The notes under the pieces are model-generated. The model saw only the letters and a program-made list of their open reading frames with translations. It had not been told where the DNA came from and did not search any database. This document shows positions 37,193 to 45,150 of a DNA stretch of 64,000 nt, one piece after another. The position numbers were made by a program, and so were the translations under genes. The stretch covers positions 1-64,000 of the forward strand of contig CASFID010000075.1 in NCBI GenBank assembly GCA_949294665.1. Reading direction: 5' to 3'. Position 1 is the first letter of the stretch, and every line of letters starts with the position of its first letter. Origin of the DNA: an uncultured Eubacteriales bacterium. Its GTDB lineage: Bacteria; Bacillota; Clostridia; Lachnospirales; Lachnospiraceae.

Positions 37193-38011
37193 TTATTTTA
37201 AAGGTTTTCTGTAAATAGAAGGCTGTATGTACCTGTAATTTATAGTAGCGCGATCCAGAGATTCTGAGTGGCCGATCATAAGATATCCACCCGGGACCGT
37301 AGCGTTATAAAATCGATTTATCAAGTCGTTTTTTGTCTCCTGATCGAAATAGATCATGACATTACGGCAGAAGATAACATCGAATTTCAGACGGAACCGG
37401 ATCGGCTCCATCAGGTTAAACGTACGGAAGATCACGTTATCTTTCAGTATCTGTGATACAGTATAGATATCCTTTTCCCCGGTAGGACGGAAATATTTCC
37501 GTACCCATTCGGCCGGGATATGGCTCAGTGATTCTTTATCGTATACTGCGTTCTGCGCAGCCTGCAAGACATTCTGGGAGATGTCGGTCGCAAGGATGCG
37601 CGTATCCCACTGACCGGCTTTCGCCCCGAAATATTCCTTCAGGATCATAGAGATCGTGTATGGTTCCTCACCGGTAGAGCAGCCTGCGCTCCATATACTC
37701 AGAACATGATCCTTCTTTACCTGCTCGAGATAAGGAAGGACCGTGTTGCGAAAGAAATTAAAATGTGCTTCCTCCCGCATAAAGAAAGTATAATTTGTAG
37801 TAAGATGATTTAAAAGTGTCTCTATATCCTCCGGATTCTTCTTTGAGATGATACGGTCGGTATATTCCGTAAAAGAACGCAGTCCCATGGCGCTGATCGT
37901 ATTGGAAAGGCGTCCGATAATGAGCTGTTTCTTTTTGCTCAGGTCAATACCGTAGTTGTCCTTGACAAAGCGGACAAGCCGATGGAAATCTTCATCTGTA
38001 AGCGTCATCAT
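37193..38011 (-). CDS. cheR: Chemotaxis protein methyltransferase CheR
   Basis: A 272-residue SAM-dependent methyltransferase of receptor glutamates. The N-terminal helical domain (DEDFHRLVRFVKDNYGIDLS) precedes the SAM domain with WSAGCSTGEEPYT and FDVIFCRNVMIYF. I start at ATG 38011 (MMTLTDEDF) because AAAGGAG lies upstream; the longer frame to 38083 would add 24 residues of unrelated sequence overlapping cheW. Confidence 0.94.
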   Translation of the reverse strand: MMTLTDEDFHRLVRFVKDNYGIDLSKKKQLIIGRLSNTISAMGLRSFTEYTDRIISKKNPEDIETLLNHLTTNYTFFMREEAHFNFFRNTVLPYLEQVKKDHVLSIWSAGCSTGEEPYTISMILKEYFGAKAGQWDTRILATDISQNVLQAAQNAVYDKESLSHIPAEWVRKYFRPTGEKDIYTVSQILKDNVIFRTFNLMEPIRFRLKFDVIFCRNVMIYFDQETKNDLINRFYNATVPGGYLMIGHSESLDRATINYRYIQPSIYRKPLK

Positions 38012-38033
38012 ACCGGGTATGTCTCCTTTCGAT

Positions 38034-38528
38034 TTATGATGCAGTGATGGCAGGACAGTTGAGCAGAAGAATAACTTTCCCATCCTCCGCGGATATCATG
38101 GAAGTAGCCAGATGCTGCCTGTCCTCCAGAGGAACAGGAGAGGACTCTGACACATCAAGAGGAAGTACCTGGGATACAGAGTCCACACAGATCCCGACAC
38201 GGTCGCTGCCGATGTCAAGGATGATGATACATGTGGTAGACGTATACTCAATAAACGACTTGCCAAGTCTGAGACGCATATCAATAATCGGGATGATCTG
38301 ACCTCTCAGATTGATGATCCCCCGCACGTAGTCGGGAACAAGCGGCAGAGGCCGTATCGCATGGTTCGTAATGATCTCTATGACCTGTTCTGTAGGAACA
38401 CCGTATGTCAGCCCGTCGGATACGAACGTCAGGAATTCTTTCGCTGAACTGTCCTCGGCTGCGGCGGCTTCCATCTCTTCATTTTCAAGGATCTCCTGGG
38501 CGGTGAGCCCTTCCTTTTCATTTGACAT
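38034..38528 (-). CDS. cheW: Chemotaxis coupling protein CheW
   Basis: A 164-residue scaffold linking chemoreceptors to CheA. After an acidic N-terminal tail of 28 residues the SH3-like CheW fold is clear (FLTFVSDGLTYGVPTEQVIEI, RGIINLRGQIIPIIDMRLRLG). It lies between cheA and cheR, with 24 bp to cheA. Confidence 0.94.
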   Translation of the reverse strand: MSNEKEGLTAQEILENEEMEAAAAEDSSAKEFLTFVSDGLTYGVPTEQVIEIITNHAIRPLPLVPDYVRGIINLRGQIIPIIDMRLRLGKSFIEYTSTTCIIILDIGSDRVGICVDSVSQVLPLDVSESSPVPLEDRQHLATSMISAEDGKVILLLNCPAITAS

Positions 38529-38552
38529 GGTTAAATCCTCCTAATCAGTTTA

Positions 38553-40649
38553 TTATGAATGAACGACAGCGGAATGGATGGCTGCAATATCAAGGATGAT
38601 ACTTATATTGCCATCACCGAGTATGGTACATCCGCTGATCCCGTAATCTTTGATCCCGAAATTGTTAAGATAGGATGGGAGCGGCTTCACAACGACCTGC
38701 TGTTCTCCAAGCAGGCTGTCGACAAACATGCAGAATGATTTCTCATTGGCCTCTACCCATATCAGGATCCCGTCCTCGATATTTGTGCAGACGTCTTCAT
38801 ATATGCCGTACATATTGTGCAGACGGACGATCGGATAGAACTCGTCCATGCAGCGGATGATCTCATTTCCGGAAGCGTCATAGATCACATCCTCCGATGT
38901 CACTTTAAACGACTGGCGGATGTTGGAGATCGGTACTGTGAAAATAGAATTTCCGACAGAAATCTCCATACCGTCTACGATGGCAAGAGTAAGCGGAATT
39001 TTCAGAGTCGTGCAGGACCCCTTTCCCTTCTCGCTTGTCATTGAGACAACGCCGCCGATGTTTTCGATATTTTTCTTGACTACATCCATGCCGACGCCCC
39101 GGCCCGAGTATTCGGTGACTTCCTCGTTCGTAGAGAATCCGGGTTCCATCAGGAGTGCGAGGATATCCTTTGTGGAATATTCCTCTTCCGGCTTGGTAAG
39201 GAAATTCGTCCTTCTCGCTTTTTCCAGTACAGCGTCCGTGTCAATCCCCACACCGTCGTCCTGTACGGAGATAATGACCTCGTTCCCTGTGTGGACGGCT
39301 GAGAGGATGATCTCGCCCTGCGGATCCTTGCCGGCGGCGATCCTCTCCTCGCTTGACTCCTCAATGCCGTGGTCCATGGAGTTGCGGACGATATGCATGA
39401 TCGGATCGCTGATACTGTCCACGATAGACTTATCCAGCTCGGTGTCTTCGCCTACAAGAGTAAGCCTTACGTCTTTGTTCAGCGTTTTCTTCATATCGCG
39501 GACGATACGGTTCATTTTCTGGAATACTCCGGAGACGGAGACCATTCTCAGCGACATGGAAATGTCCTGAAGATCATCCGTAAGCTTGCGGAGCTGTCGC
39601 GCGGACTTCATGAAATTATCCAGCTTGAGTCCTTTGAGATCAGGGGAGGAAGTCACCATGGATTCGGTGATGACGATCTCTCCCACAAGAGCCATCAGAC
39701 TGTCCAGCTTGGAAAGATTCACACTGATCAGATTCTGTTTGACCGGTGCATGATGAGCCGACGGATGCTGCTGTCCCGTCTGCCGGGGCGCCTGAGCCTG
39801 TGCGCCGGAATTCTGGCCGGACGCGCTTTCTTTTCCGTCTTCACTTGGTTTCTTGCTGTCATCAGAGACAGTATTTTCGATCAACTCATAAGAGTGGATA
39901 TTATTGCTTCCGGCAACAATAACGACGGCCTTCTTTGCAGACTCTTCATTGTCAAATCCCAGATAGAAGCCGTTGTCTATGATTTCCTGGGCAGTGCTGC
40001 TGTCAGACTCAATGTTAGCCGGAGAATATACAAAATCATATCCATTCTCCTGCAGTGTTGTGACAAGCATAAATGCGCGGAGATTCTCCATTCCGCATCC
40101 CTCTTCAAAATAGACGCGGATGCACCACGACGATTTTGGCATATCAGGAATCGCTGACGTCCCGGAAGAACCCTCTGCCGATCCATCGGAAGACGCGGCC
40201 TGACTGTCGTTTCCTCCGGAGGATTTCCCGTCTCCCTGTCCGCTGATTTTGCTCAGAAAACTATTTATTTCTTCTATAAAACTGTCGATATTACTACTGA
40301 GCGGCTCGTTGTTTTCGACCTTTTCAATCTCCTCGCGGAGGCGGTCGACAGATTTGAACATCAGATTAAACAGTTCGCTTTTGTCGTCAGAGCTCAGGGC
40401 AGACATGCCGTTCTCTCTGATATAAAAGAAAAGATCTTCGATATGGTGGGCAATTTCCATAAGGGAATTGAATTCCAGCATGGCAGAGGAACCCTTGATC
40501 GTATGCATGCTGCGGAAGATCTCATTGACCTCATCTTCAGTGAGATCTTTATTTTGTTCAGCTTCGATCAGAAGTTCGTCCAACCGTTCCAACAATGAGT
40601 TTGTTTCAAATAGATATGTATCAAGTAAGCTGCCAGTTACATTATCCAT
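38553..40649 (-). CDS. cheA: Chemotaxis histidine kinase CheA
   Basis: A 698-residue kinase. P1 has phospho-His49 in RSMHTIKGSS, followed by a P2-like domain (RVYFEEGCGMENLRAFMLV), a Gln/Pro/Ser-rich linker, P3 dimerisation (LSKLDSLMALVGEIVITES), P4 ATPase (HIVRNSMDHGIE, GRGVGMDVVK) and P5 CheW-like regulatory domain. I start at ATG 40649 (MDNVTGSLLDTYL), which follows AAAGGCGG; the open frame extends 54 codons further without family similarity. It is the first gene of the leftward che unit. Confidence 0.95.
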   Translation of the reverse strand: MDNVTGSLLDTYLFETNSLLERLDELLIEAEQNKDLTEDEVNEIFRSMHTIKGSSAMLEFNSLMEIAHHIEDLFFYIRENGMSALSSDDKSELFNLMFKSVDRLREEIEKVENNEPLSSNIDSFIEEINSFLSKISGQGDGKSSGGNDSQAASSDGSAEGSSGTSAIPDMPKSSWCIRVYFEEGCGMENLRAFMLVTTLQENGYDFVYSPANIESDSSTAQEIIDNGFYLGFDNEESAKKAVVIVAGSNNIHSYELIENTVSDDSKKPSEDGKESASGQNSGAQAQAPRQTGQQHPSAHHAPVKQNLISVNLSKLDSLMALVGEIVITESMVTSSPDLKGLKLDNFMKSARQLRKLTDDLQDISMSLRMVSVSGVFQKMNRIVRDMKKTLNKDVRLTLVGEDTELDKSIVDSISDPIMHIVRNSMDHGIEESSEERIAAGKDPQGEIILSAVHTGNEVIISVQDDGVGIDTDAVLEKARRTNFLTKPEEEYSTKDILALLMEPGFSTNEEVTEYSGRGVGMDVVKKNIENIGGVVSMTSEKGKGSCTTLKIPLTLAIVDGMEISVGNSIFTVPISNIRQSFKVTSEDVIYDASGNEIIRCMDEFYPIVRLHNMYGIYEDVCTNIEDGILIWVEANEKSFCMFVDSLLGEQQVVVKPLPSYLNNFGIKDYGISGCTILGDGNISIILDIAAIHSAVVHS

Positions 40650-40783
40650 GGTATGCACCGCCTTTTCTATGTTATAGTGTAAACAGAGTCCTGCACATTG
40701 TATGTAAAGAGCCAGATAAGACATCTCTGTCGTTCTATATTTCGACAAAAAAGAGAAAAATATAATTACCGGGAGGCGAAAAA
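40650..40783. other. Divergent control region between cheA and FliK-C-like gene
   Basis: A 134-bp region that must carry promoters for cheA (minus) and the plus-strand gene at 40784. A TATAAT at 40761-40766 faces the plus gene, but its -35 is weak. No clear cheA promoter was found by eye. Confidence 0.4.
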
Positions 40784-42226
40784 ATGGCAAATATTTTAAA
40801 GGTGACAACACCGGCGACTGGTTATGAAAATACGGCGAACGTCAGAACGAACCCTGAGATGCAGAATCCGGTCCATGTACAGGGACCGGTAAACCCAGAC
40901 AAAGTCGCGCGTTCTGACGCCAGAAGCGATGCTGCATCACAGCAGGGAGAGGAAGCGCTCCAGTTTAAATTCGAGACAAATTATGATAATTTCATACGTC
41001 AGCTTCAGAAAATGCCGTCCATAGCGGAAGAACTCCCGAAACTGTTATCTGAGCTGTCATCCTCCGCCCAGTCGGGGATACAGGGAGGGATCGCGCAGGA
41101 GATAGCCCGATTCCTGAGTATGATAAACGTAGGCCCCGAGGCTCTCCAGAGCATGCTCCAGAATCAGGGCGCAGCAGCCGTACGTTATACGGGCGCGTTT
41201 TTCGGACTGCTCAGAAAAATGATGAATGAGACGAAATCTGTAGAACTCAGGACGAGTATCCTGAACTTTCTGAAGAAATATACGGATATGGCGGAAAGCG
41301 AGAGCATAATGCAGGATATCCAGAGAGATTTAAAAGAAGTGCTCCAGCGTATGCTCCCACGCCAGAGAGAAGAGGCGGCGGAAATGGGGCAGAAACTGAT
41401 CAGCAGAGAAGGAGCGTCGCAGGATCAGCAGGCAGAGAATCTCAAAACACTGAAATCAGATCTTCTTCCTTATTTAAATGAATATATTTCAAAGACGCAC
41501 GACAGAGGAGTATTAAGAGATACAGTGGCGCATATGGCGGACCTGATCGGGCGGTATGAGAACGGACAGGAACAGAATGTCCTGCAGGCATTCCGCAAGC
41601 TGATGGATTATCAGGCGTTCCAGAAAGTGTTCGGGGATATCGACGCGGACAAGATATTGCAGATCCTGGCAAATACAGAGTTCGAGAAAGCGTCGGCAAA
41701 AAATCAGGAGATGGATCAGCTCGTAAATATACTCCTCAGAGGAGCCTCGGGAGAGGCGGGGACGGAGAATGCACAGGCGTTCCGCCAGATCCTGGAAGCG
41801 GTCATCCTCAATGAAAGCGTATACATGCCGCTTCTTCATCTGCTCATTCCCGCGTCGGTGGACGACAAGATGATGTTCTCGGAGATGTGGGTGGATCCGG
41901 ACGCCGGGGGCGGCAGTGAGAACGAAGACGGAAGCAGGGAGCGCATGATAAAAGGTCTGGTGAAGTTCGATATACAGGACCTGGGCTTCTTTGATCTGTT
42001 TTTCCTGTATGGGGACAGGGAAGATAAAGTGTCCATGCAGATAAATCTTCCGGCAGCGCTGGAAAAAGACGAGGAAAAGATACAGGCAGATATCAGAAAG
42101 ATCCTGGAAGAACATTCCCTCAGACCGGAAGAGGTCGTTACAGGCAGCAGTACAGTTTCTATACCGCTTATGGAAGCTTTTGAAAATCTGAAAGAAAGGA
42201 AGAATTCGATCAATGTCAGCATTTGA
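40784..42226 (+). CDS. FliK-C-like / YlqG-type flagellar-associated protein
   Basis: A 480-residue soluble protein without signal peptide. The N terminus is disordered (VTTPATGYENTANVRTN...), the middle is helical (LPKLLSELSSSAQSG…), and the last 120 residues (RERMIKGLVKFDIQDLGFFDLFF…VSMQINLP) resemble the FliK C-terminal hook-length domain by pattern. The gene overlaps an flhX-type gene by 14 bp, the same pairing as B. subtilis ylqG-ylqH. I infer a role in flagellar export switching or an accessory secretion function; direct evidence is lacking. Confidence 0.55.
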   Translation: MANILKVTTPATGYENTANVRTNPEMQNPVHVQGPVNPDKVARSDARSDAASQQGEEALQFKFETNYDNFIRQLQKMPSIAEELPKLLSELSSSAQSGIQGGIAQEIARFLSMINVGPEALQSMLQNQGAAAVRYTGAFFGLLRKMMNETKSVELRTSILNFLKKYTDMAESESIMQDIQRDLKEVLQRMLPRQREEAAEMGQKLISREGASQDQQAENLKTLKSDLLPYLNEYISKTHDRGVLRDTVAHMADLIGRYENGQEQNVLQAFRKLMDYQAFQKVFGDIDADKILQILANTEFEKASAKNQEMDQLVNILLRGASGEAGTENAQAFRQILEAVILNESVYMPLLHLLIPASVDDKMMFSEMWVDPDAGGGSENEDGSRERMIKGLVKFDIQDLGFFDLFFLYGDREDKVSMQINLPAALEKDEEKIQADIRKILEEHSLRPEEVVTGSSTVSIPLMEAFENLKERKNSINVSI

Positions 42227-42503
42227 TGATATACTGAACCAGAAAGCAGTGGCACTGTCGTATGACGAGGAAGGACAGGCCGCGCCCGTGATCGTGGCGT
42301 CGGGTATGGGATATATGGCGCGAAGGATCATCCAGGTGGCAAAGGACAGCGGAGTACCGATCTACGAGGACAATTCACTCGCTACCGTGCTGACGCAGCT
42401 TGACCTGGGCTCTGAGATCCCGGAAGAACTGTATGCCGCTATTGTGGATATATATGTGTATTTCCTGAATTATGGGAAAAAGGATGAGAAAAAAGACAGT
42501 TGA
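42213..42503 (+). CDS. FlhX/YlqH-type protein (FlhB C-terminal domain homologue)
   Basis: A 96-residue protein equal to the export-switch cytoplasmic domain of FlhB without the membrane part and without the NPTH cleavage motif (starts MSAFDDILNQKAVALSYDEEG, then APVIVASGMGYMARRIIQVAKDSGVPIYEDNSLA). Such stand-alone domains (FlhX, YlqH) can partly replace the FlhB C-terminal fragment in other bacteria. It overlaps the preceding gene by 14 bp, so they are translationally coupled. A full FlhB is also encoded at 61029. Confidence 0.85.
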   Translation: MSAFDDILNQKAVALSYDEEGQAAPVIVASGMGYMARRIIQVAKDSGVPIYEDNSLATVLTQLDLGSEIPEELYAAIVDIYVYFLNYGKKDEKKDS

Positions 42504-42521
42504 TATGAAGAAATAAAAAAG

Positions 42522-42550
42522 CTGCAGGGAACAATCCCTGCAGTTTTTTT
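42522..42550. terminator. Bidirectional terminator between flhX-type and MCP genes
   Basis: CTGCAGGGA (42522-42530), loop ACAA, TCCCTGCAG (42535-42543), then TTTTTTT; the left side is A-rich, so it can act for the convergent MCP gene as well. Confidence 0.88.
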
Positions 42551-42551
42551 A

Positions 42552-44033
42552 TTAATATTTGTCGTTATTGCCCACGAAAGAACCGCTGAAAGAAGCCGGT
42601 GCAGAAGAAGTTCTGACGGATTCATGGACAGGAGCCGGATCTGACGCCGCGCCGGTCTGCGTCGGCTCACTCTTAGAGATCCCGGTATCCGCTGTGTTAT
42701 TCTGGACAGATACGGAAGAAAGTCTCTTTGCGTATGCACTTCCCATCTTTTCGCGGAGAGATGCGGCAAGCTGCGCCATCTCCTGCGTATTCCGGAACTT
42801 GAATCCGGCGACGATCTTGTGAAGAAGAACGGCCTGTGCCGACAGCTCCTGGCTGGCAGCGGCGCTCTCTTCGGCTGTGGCCGAATTTGTCTGTATAACG
42901 CTGGAAATCTGATCGATTCCGGTTGTTACCTGGGAGACCGCGTCAGCCTGAACCTTGGAAGTATCAGAGATAGAACTGATCTGATCGACCACCATCTGAG
43001 CGTTTGCCACGACTTTGTTCATGGATTCTGCCGTCTCGTCAGCGATCCGGATACCTTTGTCAACAGCGGAGATCGCATTCTGTATCATTGTAGTTGTATC
43101 TTTTGCCGCATCCTGGCTCTTCCCTGCCAGATTGCGGACTTCGTCGGCAACGACTGCGAAGCCTTTTCCTGCGGAACCTGCTCTTGCGGCCTCAACGGCG
43201 GCGTTAAGAGCCAGGATATTCGTCTGAAATGCGATATCTTCTATCGTCTTGATGATATTATGTATCTGATTGGATGTCTCCTTGATCTCAGCCATTGCAT
43301 TGGTCATCTCACTCATATGGAGGTTGCTGTCCATCATATCGTTTCCGACATTGCTGGCGAGATTGCTGGCTGTCTCCGCATTGTGAGCGGTATCTGTGAT
43401 CTGAGTGGAGATATCATTAATAGTAGCAGCCAGCTCCTGCACGGAACTTGCCTGCTCGGTAGCGCCCTGCGACAGAGCCTGCGCGCCGTCCGACACCTGT
43501 CCGCTTCCCGAGTCAACCTGAGTAGCGGCCTCGTTTACCTGCTGAAGTGTGTCGCTTAAATGGTAACAGAGAAACTGCATAGAAGTCAGCAGTGGTTCAA
43601 ATCCGTTTACATACAGTTCTCTGCACTTGGAAGAAACAGTAAAATTACCGTTCCCTATCTCTGTGAGCACATCTTTTTCATCTGCAATAATCTGATGGAG
43701 CACAGCTGTGAGCTCTTCCGTGCTTGCAACCAGCTCCCCGACCTCTCCGATCCGTTCACAATCCGGCATGGGCGAGTCCAGATCACCCTTGGCAAGCGCG
43801 TTCAGACGAGCCGCGCAATCGGTAAGAGGTGCAAACAACTGTTTCCCCGTCATAACGATCAGCATGATCAAAAATATAAGAGAGGCGATGAGAAGAAGAA
43901 TTTCGATCACAGTCAGAACAGAAGAGTTCCCTATTGAAGCGATGATTCCTGCCGCCGCTGCGATCCATGCTGTCAGCGCAAGAAGAAAACAGACAATATG
44001 AGTTTTCAGTTTTAAAGTTGTTTTTTGATCCAT
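42552..44033 (-). CDS. Methyl-accepting chemotaxis protein without extracellular sensor
   Basis: A 493-residue chemoreceptor. Two membrane helices (about residues 10-32 and 38-60) are separated by only a few residues, so there is no periplasmic ligand domain. HAMP-like segments follow, then the signalling hairpin tip ([20 protein letters not shown] and [16 protein letters not shown]) and a flexible tail rich in Ser/Ala. I start at ATG 44033 behind GGAAGGAG. It likely senses membrane state, cytosolic cues, or a partner. The gene is leftward and divergent from the flagellar operon. Confidence 0.9.
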   Translation of the reverse strand: MDQKTTLKLKTHIVCFLLALTAWIAAAAGIIASIGNSSVLTVIEILLLIASLIFLIMLIVMTGKQLFAPLTDCAARLNALAKGDLDSPMPDCERIGEVGELVASTEELTAVLHQIIADEKDVLTEIGNGNFTVSSKCRELYVNGFEPLLTSMQFLCYHLSDTLQQVNEAATQVDSGSGQVSDGAQALSQGATEQASSVQELAATINDISTQITDTAHNAETASNLASNVGNDMMDSNLHMSEMTNAMAEIKETSNQIHNIIKTIEDIAFQTNILALNAAVEAARAGSAGKGFAVVADEVRNLAGKSQDAAKDTTTMIQNAISAVDKGIRIADETAESMNKVVANAQMVVDQISSISDTSKVQADAVSQVTTGIDQISSVIQTNSATAEESAAASQELSAQAVLLHKIVAGFKFRNTQEMAQLAASLREKMGSAYAKRLSSVSVQNNTADTGISKSEPTQTGAASDPAPVHESVRTSSAPASFSGSFVGNNDKY

Positions 44034-44179
44034 GTTATCTACTCCTTCCATACTGTGACTTTCGACACAATCTGTAAAAAAATAAGTAGTTAAGAGCGTA
44101 ATTCAGTAAAATTTTTGTTATGATCTTGTTAAAAAATGTCCAAATGATGGATTTTCTTACGGTTTTGTGCAATAAAGTG

Positions 44180-44208
44180 TTGACAATCCCATAGGGGGGG
44201 GGTAAAAT
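44180..44208 (+). promoter_or_regulatory. Flagellar operon promoter with G9 tract in spacer
   Basis: TTGACA at 44180-44185 and TAAAAT at 44203-44208 with a 17-nt spacer (ATCCCATA then nine G at 44194-44202). This SigA-type promoter lies about 165 bp upstream of flgB. The G9 homopolymer makes the spacer length prone to slippage, and 17 nt is the optimal length, so the sequenced state is predicted ON. Confidence 0.8.
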
Positions 44209-44211
44209 CTT

Positions 44212-44238
44212 TAAAATGAAAGGGAATTATGTCGAAAA
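44212..44238 (+). promoter_or_regulatory. Candidate SigD/FliA-type promoter
   Basis: TAAA (44212-44215), 15 nt, then GTCGAAAA (44231-44238), matching the SigD consensus TAAA-N15-GCCGATAA at 4 of 4 and 6 of 8 positions. B. subtilis also has tandem SigA and SigD promoters before flgB. The match is imperfect, so it is only a candidate. Confidence 0.35.
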
Positions 44239-44384
44239 CAGTCGGGAAAGAGGATGAGGAAAGTTCCAGAGATAAGAGTTATATGTACAGTCCGAACAGC
44301 CCGGCTTACATTTTGAAAAAAAGTATTTGCTCTATGATGCAAAACATATTAAATAAGGAAAGGATGTGTCTTATATGGCGATAA
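44229..44384 (+). CDS. Possible 51-codon leader ORF before flgB
   Basis: ATG 44229 has AAAGGG 4 nt upstream; the frame encodes a basic 51-residue peptide (MSKTVGKEDEESSRDKSYMY…) and stops at TAA 44382-44384, ten bases inside flgB in another frame. If translated, it would couple to flgB initiation. No family is recognised, and it may be chance. Confidence 0.3.
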   Translation: MSKTVGKEDEESSRDKSYMYSPNSPAYILKKSICSMMQNILNKERMCLIWR

Positions 44385-44761
44385 ACGGGATTTATGGAAA
44401 TACGATCAGCATGGCGTCGAAAGCCCTTGACTTTCTCTGGGCAAAAGAATCCGTAATATCTGATAATCTTGCGAATGTAGAAACGCCCGGATATAAGTCA
44501 AAGTATGTTACCTTTGAAGAGGAGTTCCAGAGAAGGCTCAAGGCGGCGGACCATGACGCGCAGAGCGTGGCCGGGGCGATAAACGCAAGCAGATATCAGG
44601 TACATACATCGGAAGAGGAGTCTTCCAGAGTCGACGGCAACAATGTCAATGCGGATGTGGAGATCATGGAACTGACGCGAACGTCTCTCCAGTATCAGTA
44701 TCTTCTCAGGAGCGTGAGCAGCGATATCAGCCGTCTGAATACGGTGATCACAGGACAGTGA
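44375..44761 (+). CDS. flgB: Flagellar basal-body rod protein FlgB
   Basis: A 128-residue proximal rod protein exported by the flagellar type III system. The rod signature AKESVISDNLANVETPGYKSK lies near residues 20-40, and the C terminus has the conserved ELTRTSLQYQYLLRSVSSDI helix. I prefer ATG 44375 (spacing 10 from AAAGGA); a GTG at 44366 is the alternative. It is the first gene of the operon. Unusually, flgC does not follow. Confidence 0.94.
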   Translation: MAINGIYGNTISMASKALDFLWAKESVISDNLANVETPGYKSKYVTFEEEFQRRLKAADHDAQSVAGAINASRYQVHTSEEESSRVDGNNVNADVEIMELTRTSLQYQYLLRSVSSDISRLNTVITGQ

Positions 44762-44820
44762 GCCTGAGCCGGCAGGAGTAAGGGAAACATCGGATTATAC
44801 TTTCTAAGGAGATAATGATT

Positions 44821-45126
44821 ATGGAGACGAATTTTATCACACCGATTCAGCTTTGGGGATCGATCGAGGGAATAGACGCCGCTCCGGTATCGACAGCGGC
44901 TCCGGACGGGATGTTCCGCAGTATATTCCAGAATGCGGTTCAGGACGTAAGAGACACGGAGGCGAACCTCCAGACACAGCAGTACCTTCTGGCGACAGGA
45001 CAGATTGACGATCCTCATTCTGTTCAGATCGCTGCCTCGGAAGCCCAGCTTTCTACGAGTATGCTCGTTCAGCTCAGGAACAAGGCGTTGGATTCATACA
45101 ATGAGTTGATGAGAATCAGTCTGTAA
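44821..45126 (+). CDS. fliE: Flagellar hook-basal body protein FliE
   Basis: A 101-residue protein that joins the MS ring to the rod. The family core is seen in FRSIFQNAVQDVRDTEANLQ and the C-terminal QLSTSMLVQLRNKALDSYNELMRI. ATG 44821 is chosen over ATG 44815 by spacing to AAGGAG. It is 59 bp after flgB, where flgC is usually found. Confidence 0.93.
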   Translation: METNFITPIQLWGSIEGIDAAPVSTAAPDGMFRSIFQNAVQDVRDTEANLQTQQYLLATGQIDDPHSVQIAASEAQLSTSMLVQLRNKALDSYNELMRISL

Positions 45127-45150
45127 ACGTGGCGGAGAGGGAAGCGTACG

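Noticed and set aside
40650-40783. SigD-like promoter for cheA
   Set aside because: GTCGAAAT occurs but the upstream element at correct spacing is TTAT, too far from TAAA to support.
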